A stretch of 64,000 nt of DNA from Imbricaverruca yamaguchii (Eukaryota > Arthropoda > Thecostraca > Neoverrucidae), in NCBI GenBank assembly GCA_034440575.1, contig JAOTOL010001374.1, positions 372,001 to 436,000 of the forward strand. Direction: 5' to 3'. Below are positions 56,151-64,000 of the stretch, piece by piece. Numbering within the stretch: the stretch's first letter is position 1; the number at the start of each line of letters is the position of its first letter. The notes under the pieces are model-generated. The model had not been told where the DNA came from. It was given only the letters and a program-made list of their open reading frames with translations, and made no database searches. The translations under genes and the position numbers were made by a program.

Positions 56151-57570
56151 GTGAGAAGACGCTGTAGATATGCGCCGGGCCAGGGGCAGGTGGCTCGCTG
56201 TCTGCTACGGCGGCCAGGGGCCCGAGCGGTGCCCGGTGCCCAACACCAGCGGTGCTTTACCGGAGGAAAAAAAATCAATGGAAAAAGATCGCAGGATCCG
56301 ATTGTCAATGCAAGTTGTGAAAAGGCATTTTACGAAATTATCGCAGCCGCACAATCAGTCAAGGAAATGCTTTACCCTGCAATTGCTCGGCAACATGTCT
56401 TACTGTGTGCTGAGATGGTACGCGGTATGCGAGTGGATGCAATGCCACAGGTGGCAGCACAATCACAACGCAGTTTTTTTTACAACAGTTTTTACAACAG
56501 TTACCCCCTGGGCGCGGATGGTTTACAAATGAATACATGTCATTGTGAAGACTTGTTGGCAACTGGACCAAATTGGGGGCGGTACCACACGACTCTGAAG
56601 CGATCCTGACAGCTGACTATGTCATGTCAACATTGTTGCTTCGAAGTTGGAGAGTGACAGGTGTCATTTCGATAGGTTGAAGTGTACCGAAATGACGATA
56701 TTCCAATGTATGTAGAAAAGTGCACTTCCAATGGTATGCTGAGGACAGTGTTGCAAATCATAATAGAAGGAGTGGAGATAGTTGGAGCAATGCACCAAAG
56801 TTGCACTCCACATACCAACTGCATACACTAATGGATCATTACATTTGGCTTGCGTGTTCAAAACCCTAATCTCTGCATGTTTCGCCATAACTCGGTGGAC
56901 ATCGAACAGACTACACAGCCTATCGTTCGTTTGTTGATACGTAGTTATGTTCAGCATGCGATCTCAAGTGTAGAAACGCAATATGGTTCGTGTGAACCGC
57001 AAAACATCTGGTACTGGCATTATGGAAAACGTTTCGGCGCTGATCAAATTCGATGTCGTGGTAAAATATATGTGGTTTCGAGGCAAAGAACCAGCCCGAC
57101 GCATCAAGAAACAGTTGTCGATGTTTGGCAATCATAGTTCATCGCATCATCGTAAATGCACTTCACTTGATAGCCTGAGCACGTGAGGAAGACTGGAAGG
57201 TGATGTCTTGCTTTGCCTTTTGTCAGTGAGCTTACGCCGCCTGTGCTACATGCTCCAGGAGACTTGCTCACGTGCTGATGTGCGGGAACGGCGAACATTC
57301 TTACGCGACTGCTCACATTGCTGGCATGTGAATACCAGAACATCGTAAATGCTCCCATACATTCGAAACGTGTTCGTTCGCCAGGCAAACGTGTGCATTC
57401 ACAAAGCGAACGGTGGAAGAATAACGAAGCTGTAGCGCATTTACCTGCGCACTTAATTTGCCAAATTTAACACCAACCCTAGCATGAACTGTAATATGCC
57501 CTTGTTTGTTTGTGTGTTTATTTATTTAGTACATCATAGCACACATATAGGATGAGCAATTTTGCGATTG
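56151..57570. other. Intergenic, no gene seen
   Basis: About 1.4 kb without supported exons. Open frames at 56118-56609 (+) and 56664-57137 have no recognisable domain. Confidence 0.4.
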
Positions 57571-57571
57571 G

Positions 57572-57648
57572 CACAAAAGACCAAGGTGGTCTTTTGTGGC
57601 ACAAAAGTCCAAAGTGGTTTTGTCACAGGACACTTTGGTGCCCTGTGA
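57572..57648. repeat. Cluster of three adjacent hairpins
   Basis: First: a perfect 12-bp stem CACAAAAGACCA / TGGTCTTTTGTG around AGG. Second: CACAAAAGTCCA versus GTGGTTTTGTC with mismatches. Third: CACAGGACACT versus GGTGCCCTGTG. They look like three diverged copies of one self-complementary unit. Confidence 0.7.
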
Positions 57649-57949
57649 TGTGCCCTCGAACTGTGATGCGGGCTGTGGTCGCATAGCATCCCCTCCACCT
57701 CCCCTTCACGGCACTCATTACGGATAGCTCCGGCGCTATTTTAGGCCACTGTGAGTGCTGCAAATGTCCGTGACAGAGAACGGCACAAACGTTGCTGGAC
57801 GAGCGCCGGCACGAGACTGAGTAGGGCCCTGGGGCTAGAGGTACAGCTTCGGAGGACATAACGAGTGGAGCACAGGCGTTCGTCCCGCTCACAAGAGGTG
57901 GACCTACCACAACTGGACTCCTTGCCAGCCGGTGGAGTTGCAACTGTGC
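57649..57949. other. Spacer, no gene seen
   Basis: No supported exon. Confidence 0.4.
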
Positions 57950-58105
57950 AAAGGCCAACGTCCGCACAGGTGTGGCGATCCGCCTGTACGGCGCTCAACT
58001 TCCGCATAGGTGTGGCGATTCGCCTGTACGACATCCAACGTCCGCATAGGTGTGGCTATTCGCCCGTACGACATCCAACGTCCGCATAGGTGTGGCTATT
58101 TGGGA
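57950..58105. repeat. Minisatellite, 40-bp unit
   Basis: Four copies of a 40-bp unit with CAACGTCCGCATAGGTGTGG and TTCGCCTGTACGRC. Confidence 0.92.
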
Positions 58106-59645
58106 ACTAAGTGCAGCGAAGTTCGGCACAACACATTGAAATGCAGAACACACACACAAACACTACATCCAATAGAGACACGTGGTTTCTGAAACATTGC
58201 CTCCTACGTCGGCGTAAGTAGCTTGAAAACTAATCCGCCGTCGTCGAAATTGGCTCCACCCTTGCCGAAATTGAACTCTTCTAGCGAACATTGCGCAGGC
58301 ATCTAACCACTGGACGTTCGCTACGTGCCAACCTGCTGCAGAATGTCACAGGCTTCAAGGTGTGCCACACTGCATGCTGTCGCAGGTCTCCCGTTCAATG
58401 CACGCGGCACAGCAGTTCGACTCGGTACCTGCCACGGCATCGGCCGTGCGATGGTCGGTGGGCCGTCTCCAGGCACGCACGTGACGTGACGTGACGTAAC
58501 CGCACTGCGGACCGACGTCTGGCCGACACCGACTAGACTCCACCGTGATACCCCGTCTGTGAGCAAGCGGCACGCGCACTTTGACGGGAATGCGGTGGTG
58601 AAAGAGATGTGAATAAAAAACGGGCCCAATCGTAAGTGATGGAGTTAGGATCGGAAGTGCTGACAAAACCGCTACCAAGGTTTGAGCAGCGTAACGGTCT
58701 GGAGGGGCCGAGCTGGGACTGGTCTCTCAAACGAACGTGTGTATATTTACACGACGGCAAGCTCGCTCAGACTTCGCCCTCGCTCCGACTGCGATAATGC
58801 TCGCACGCGGTATGCACCACGCTAATGCATGCGCTTTAAAACCAACAGAATGACAAACTTTCAGTTTCCGACGGCGGCGCACGCGTCCTGCCTCCGGGCA
58901 GGTCTCTGGGCGCAACTCATCCGGAACGCGCAGCCAGTCGGCCGGCACAGTATTGTCATCAGTGGCGCGGCACTTCGTCACAGACGGCACACGGAATAGC
59001 GCCGCCTTCACCGATCTGTGGTGTGGCAACAGGAGACGGACGCGCTGTTGCAACCGAACACGAAACCCGAACACAATCAACGCCAGGTTGGCCCAGCTGG
59101 GCCGCAGCGACCGCGGCGGCCGTCTGGCGCGGGGCTCGCCCGGCTGCGCGAGCGGCGCGCAACCGCCGGCTGGCTGCACCTGGAAACGCCGACCTCACGC
59201 TACGGTGGCTGTGTACCGCAGCGGGCCCCGGGGCGCGACTGTGGGGTGTCGGGTCACCACCGCCGCCGCCGCCGCTGACGTCCCGCGGCCAGACGGTGAC
59301 ACCGTTTCCATGGACGTCAACCCGGCTTACGTCGGCGGGTCATGGGAACACCTCTGATCCAATTCCTAAGCCTGATCCTAACCCGGGCACTAAATGGGGA
59401 AATGTTTCAGCCGAGCGCATGCAAGCCGGTTTGTGACGGGCACGGGAAGACGACACAGGAGGACCAGACGCAAATATATCTAACGATCTGGATACTTACT
59501 TGCATAGTTGTTGAGTGTTTCTTCTCAATGAGAGTAATGCGTATCTGGAATGCCACTGAAAGTTTGTTTTTGCTTCCTATTATATCCGAAAATCCCAGTA
59601 TATTTTTCATGAATATTTCCATTTGAATAACTACCTCACTGAACG
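58106..59645. other. No confirmed gene; possible regulatory words
   Basis: 58477-58500 reads GCACGTGACGTGACGTGACG, an E-box fused to three TGACG half-CRE words. AATAAA is at 58614. A CpG-rich stretch at 58850-59340 has open frames on both strands but no recognisable domain or paired splice sites. Confidence 0.3.
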
Positions 59646-59910
59646 CTGCTGTGATCGCGGCTCTGAACAAAGTCAGCTCAAACAGTTCTGATCGCGGCCC
59701 TGACCAAGGTCAGTTCAAACAGTTCTGATCGCGTCCCTGACCAAGGTCAGTTCAAACAGTTCTGATCGCGGCCCCAACGAAGGTCAGTTCAAACAGCTCT
59801 GACCGCGACCCTGACCAAGGTCAGTTCAAACAGCTCTGACCGTAACTCTGGCCAAGGTCAGCTCAAACCACTCTGACCGCGGTCCTGATCAAGGTCAGTT
59901 CAAACGGCCG
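59646..59910. repeat. Minisatellite, 37-bp unit
   Basis: Seven copies of a 37-bp unit with TGACCAAGGTCAGTTCAAAC. Each copy contains the palindrome TGACC-A-AGGTCA, an inverted repeat of the nuclear-receptor half-site AGGTCA. Confidence 0.93.
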
Positions 59911-59944
59911 ACGCTGCTCCATGATAACGTGCGCCAATTCTGTA

Positions 59945-60070
59945 TCTGGCCCAGTCCCCCTCGGCCCAGGTCTCAAGGTAAGTACAGCACCAAGCCCTGC
60001 TTGAGTCCTCTGACGACATTCGCTCAGTCCACATCTGGTCCCAGTCCCCTAGGCCCAGGCCCCAAGGCGG
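59945..60070. repeat. Direct duplication around CTGG(T)CCCAGTCCCC
   Basis: Two copies about 90 bases apart containing CCCAGTCCCCYWSGGCCCAG and CAAGG. Confidence 0.7.
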
Positions 60071-60674
60071 GAACAACACGAATTCAGGAGCCAAAAATTC
60101 GACAGCCTGTGGTTCCCATGGCCAAAGATTGAGTTAACCAATGCCATCGAGTGGCTTTGCGGCAATGCATAGGGCACAGTAACTGAACATCGGCTTATCT
60201 TTGCAAAAAACATATTTTTGTCACAGGAAGCTAGTGAGGACACCAAAACAAACCTGTGACTCCATGTTTCTGCTCTGAATTGAGTCTTATTACACGGTGT
60301 GAAGAAAAAACATCCTGAAGTGGTCTGAATCTGTCCTCCAACACCACGACAATCATACACATGGTCGACAGGATAATGCGGCAAAGCTTGTACCATGTCA
60401 TAATGCTGGTGGCAGTAGATCAGTTCAAGGTTGTGAAAAATCAATCGTGCCAAAGCTGAAATGTTTATTCAGCGAATCTGAAAGGCGGGTGAGGTCCAGA
60501 GCTGAAAGATATGCAACATCCGAACATGAAAGATGCGTTAGTGTAGAGAAGTTGTGCTCCAACTGGGAGCTCCATATATTCTTGTGGCTGTTGATATAGC
60601 CTAGTTGAACATTGTCTGGTTCGCAAATACTTAGTTCGAAAAGAATTGTTGCTAGCTGGCCTCCATTAACCGGG
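60071..60674. other. Intergenic, no gene seen
   Basis: No supported exon. Confidence 0.4.
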
Positions 60675-60850
60675 CTTTCGAATGGCAACGGGTGGCCGTC
60701 GAGCGGCAGTCGGGCAACAGTCGGACGGCAGTCGGGCGGGAGTCAGGCGGCAGTCGGGCGGCAGTCGGACGGCAGTTAGGCGGGAGTCAGGCGGCAGTCG
60801 GACGGCAGTCGGGCGGCAGTCGGGCGGCAGTCGGACGGCAATCGGGCAAC
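60675..60850. repeat. Minisatellite, 11-bp unit (CGGCAGTCGGA)
   Basis: About 15 copies of CGGCAGTCGGR with variants such as GGAGTCAGGCG. Confidence 0.92.
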
Positions 60851-61294
60851 GCGAAGTCAAGGTGACTGCCCAGACAGCGTGGCAGGTCAACTTCGTCGAC
60901 CACTCTTGAGCGGCTCCCTAAGATCCGGGTTTCACCTCACTGGCCGACGGCCGTACCACATGACCCGCCACACCCGGCGGAAGTCGGGAGGGGCAGTCGG
61001 CCGGCCAGCGGCACATAAGCGCCGGCTCAGCAACTTAGCGCGCCGCACCAAGTTCTACGATGCGACGGGCAACGGCCGGCAAGTTTCAACATACACAGCT
61101 ATGATCTGGCTACCTGATTTGATGCTGAAGCTACCGCCAGAAGCTGACTTCGCTATGCTATACCATGTAAGGTTCTTTGAGGCCTAAATCTTTTGAGTCC
61201 CTAACGATGATCACGAATGTATTTTGGCAGTGGGTTGACGGAGTGTGATGATTGTGTATGCATTAACATGCTGGCTACCATATCACAATAGAAA
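60851..61294. other. Spacer, no gene seen
   Basis: No supported exon, although a plus-strand frame (60879-61187) is open. Confidence 0.35.
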
Positions 61295-61485
61295 ACGGGT
61301 AAGCCTGCTGAGTTGCTGAGTATGGTATGGTTACGCCTGCTTAGTGCGGTGTGATCAAGCCTACACATTACACTATGGCTAAGCCTACACAGTGCGGCAT
61401 GGTTAATACTACTGAGTACGGTGTGGTTAAGTCTGCACAGTACGATATGGCTGAACCTACTCAGCATGGTATGATCAATCAACCG
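61295..61485. repeat. Minisatellite, 24-bp unit
   Basis: About eight diverged copies of a 24-bp unit of the form TGGCTAAGCCTACACAGTGC plus four bases. Confidence 0.85.
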
Positions 61486-61649
61486 ATTGGCTGGGCATGG
61501 CTGATCCAGTCTAACACGTGTAATGGCCATGGGAAAACTGTTCGTAACACGGCTCACATGATTGCGGCAGAACCTAATCCAGTACTGCTCCAAGACGCTC
61601 GTTCAGCCTTATCCGGCATTTCGGCTGCACAATTGCCGTGGAAAAGAGT

Positions 61650-61780
61650 GACTGTTGGTCACGTGACAGGCGTCACGGCCTGCCGCGCTGTCGCTCCCGG
61701 ACCCGCCCCTCCCCCGCTTCTCTCCCGGCGGGGCACTTGGAGCCGGAGGTACGCGAGCCGGCGTATGTGACGTAACACGG
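61650..61780. promoter_or_regulatory. GC-rich cluster of E-box, GC-box and CRE words
   Basis: GGTCACGTGACAGG at about 61658, CCCGCCCCTCCCCC at about 61701 and TGTGACGTAACA at about 61767 occur within 130 bases of a CpG-rich segment. This is how a promoter might look, but no transcript start or coding exon could be attached. Confidence 0.2.
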
Positions 61781-62368
61781 ATTTCAGCTGCCATCCGCCG
61801 ACTCAAATTGAGCCACGCGACAACTCGCGGCTGACGACTCATCATCGGAGCCGACGCGAACGCGGCCACGCAGCAACATGTGAAACGCAATGGCAATGCT
61901 CATGTAGGGGAATACGTGGTCATAAATGTAGCCTGTTTTCCAGCATAGCTGGAATCACACAGATGAAAGTAACTTATCTCAAAACAGTCCATCGTTTGGA
62001 AAGTCAAAGTGCACCTGTATTCCTGCGTACGCTTTGCATAAATGTGTTGTACCTTCACCTATAAAAATGAATGGGCAAGATGTACTGTATCTCGTATTGT
62101 TCGACCCGGTGATGATTCCTCATCTCCCGCTCTCTTTACGTGGTGGTTTCGTTCTACTCATTTCTCCAGCGACTATGTGTTTACGTTATGATCACAGTGT
62201 GGATGTGGTGATTATGCGATCAGAAATTTAAACCAGGATTAAATCGACTCTTAGGTGCCGCACTTGCATCTGTGTCGTTGTAGGATACCATGAACACATA
62301 CGTTGGCGAGAGCTAGGGCAATTTATTGACCCCTTGAATCTTGTGTCGCAACTGCTCAGTGCTTGGTT

Positions 62369-62401
<33 letters not shown>

Positions 62402-63285
62402 GGATGGTTGGTAAAGAGCACGAGTAGCAACAAATGTAGCCTTCACTTTATCTCTAAATGTTGCTGTTCATTCTCTTTTCTCAAAAATATTCCAAAAATA
62501 ATGTACAAGCTTCTATAGCCCGCTGCATAGCACGTTTCGTATCCACATGGTCTGATGCGTAAGTCATGCACAATACGAGGTCAAATGGCAGGTCGATGAA
62601 CGCAAATAGAAGCTACATCCTGGTGCCTGCCCTGCGGCTCTGTCTCTATTGCATCCGGCGCACAGTCCGATTCAAGTTATTACTACCTGACTCTCCGGAA
62701 AGTTTCGATCTTTGGCCTTTCCTGAAAGGTCACTGGTCGACCAAACGCAGAAGCATAAATCGAGTGCAATCGGATTTGTCGCGTGGCTCTCAACATACCG
62801 GCTCTAGTCTCGACTCTCCCACTTCAAAGGGTTCCGGCCAGGGGGTGGCAGCCCCCTCGGTAGGGAAGACTGGCGAATCAGCTGGGCGGTGGGGCCAGTG
62901 TACTCCAATTGGCTTTAATCTAATCTCGGTGTCCGGGTCGGGACCTGGCTCGGGCCTCCACCACAAGCCGAAGAGTCGGGCTCCGGGCCGGACCCGCCAT
63001 CCGACGACCATGAGCCGATTACTGGGCCGGGGTAGTCTGTTGAGCCGAAGCCAACGCTGGCACAGCCGCCGGTGCCAACGCCGGTGCTGTCGCCTGCACC
63101 GGGCCGAATCTGGGGGCGGTAATTGTGATTTCCGCTGATGGCACCCAAACTAAATATTGGACGCCGACGGAGCCGTCTGGCAGCCACCTGCGCCACAACA
63201 CACGACATTCTGGCTAGAAAGCGAGCGATAACGAGCCACAGTCCCCGCGTTACATCACCTGGTGCGCACGAGCACTACATGGCCC
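61781..63285. other. No confirmed gene
   Basis: Contains a (TA)n microsatellite at 62369-62394. A plus-strand frame (62566-63138) is open through GC-rich DNA without a recognisable domain. Confidence 0.35.
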
Positions 63286-64000
63286 AGCCGCTGCTCACTG
63301 ACCCCAGCCCGACTGCACTGCTCACTGACCCCAGCCCGGCTACACTGCTCACTGACCCCAGCCCGGCTACACTGCTCACTGACCCCAGCCTGACTACACT
63401 GCTTACTGGCCCCAGCCCGGCTACATTGCTCACTGACCCAGGCCTGGCTACACTGCTCACTGACCCAGGCCTGGCTACACTGCTCACTGATCCAGGCCTG
63501 GCTATACTGCTCACTGACCCAGGCCTGGCTACATTGCTCACTGATCCAGGCCTGGCTATACTGCTCACTGATCCAGGCCTGGCTATACTGCTCACTGATC
63601 CAGGCCTGGCTATACTGCTCACTGACCCAGGCCTGGCTACATTGCTCACTGATCCAGGCCTGGCTATACTGCTCACTGATCCAGGCCTGGCTATACTGCT
63701 CACTGACCCAGGCCTGGCTATACTGTTCACTGACCCCAGCCCGACTACACTGCTCACTGACCCCAGCCCGACTACACTGCTCACTGATCCCAACTCATAT
63801 GCACTGCTCACTGACCCCAACCTGACTACACTGTTCATTGACCCCAGCCCGGTTACATTGCTCACTGACCCCATCCCAGCTACACTGCTCACTGACCCAG
63901 GCCTGGATACACTGCTCACTGATCCAGGCCTGGCTACACTGCTCACTGACCACAGCCCGTCTACACTGCTCACTGACCCCACCCCGGCTACACTGCTCAC
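63286..64000. repeat. Minisatellite, 27-bp unit, runs off the window
   Basis: About 26 copies of a 27-bp unit with CTACACTGCTCACTGACCCC, in two subtypes: CCCAGCCCGG and CCAGGCCTGG. The unit is a multiple of three with no indels, so the minus strand is open for at least 241 codons of a 9-residue repeat. The right end of the array lies beyond the window. Confidence 0.95.

Noticed and set aside
62566..63138. 190-codon plus-strand gene
   Set aside because: No domain or splice support; composition follows local GC content.
63275..64000. 241-codon minus-strand frame open at the window edge
   Set aside because: Pure 27-bp satellite with no unique coding sequence visible.

Overview
The window is nuclear DNA of an animal, most likely an arthropod and plausibly a crustacean. 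The grounds are a spliced CYP307 (Spook-type) cytochrome P450, an ecdysteroid-pathway gene known from arthropods; a FAM107-family gene; GT-AG introns; tRNA-derived SINEs; CR1-like LINE fragments; and a DNA transposon. Most long open frames are produced by tandem repeats and do not look like genes. Genes are sparse, with high GC and CpG in their exons.

Layout. 1-6.1 kb is mostly gene-free. It holds short tandem repeats, a 234-bp foldback and one cysteine-rich internal exon on the minus strand (3707-3811). 6.2-10.5 kb carries a complete four-exon P450 gene of the CYP307 family (521 codons). 11.8-18.7 kb is a run of minisatellites with 25-, 82-, 71- and 8-bp units. 19.57-23.56 kb is a well-preserved DNA transposon with 631-bp terminal inverted repeats, an 8-bp target-site duplication and a transposase gene broken by one frameshift. 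26.8-30.8 kb carries two exons of a FAM107 gene on the minus strand, with two minisatellite regions in the intron between them. 31-43 kb is repeats, a SINE whose 3' end runs into a (CCAA)n block, and the 3' end of a CR1-like LINE. 43.9-44.4 kb is a probable first coding exon on the minus strand. 46.65-47.05 kb is a TATA-driven gene start of unknown function. 48.4-51.2 kb is a 54-bp minisatellite. 51.5-52.2 kb is a decayed LINE on the minus strand. 52.9-64 kb is another SINE and about eight further minisatellites, the last cut by the window edge.

The genes do not form an operon or an obvious functional cluster. The best-supported calls are the P450, the transposon and FAM107. The most unusual property of the window is its density and variety of minisatellites: about 30 unrelated families by eye, covering very roughly a fifth to a quarter of the sequence. 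Several end within tens of bases of splice sites. No database search was possible; all family names come from motif recognition.
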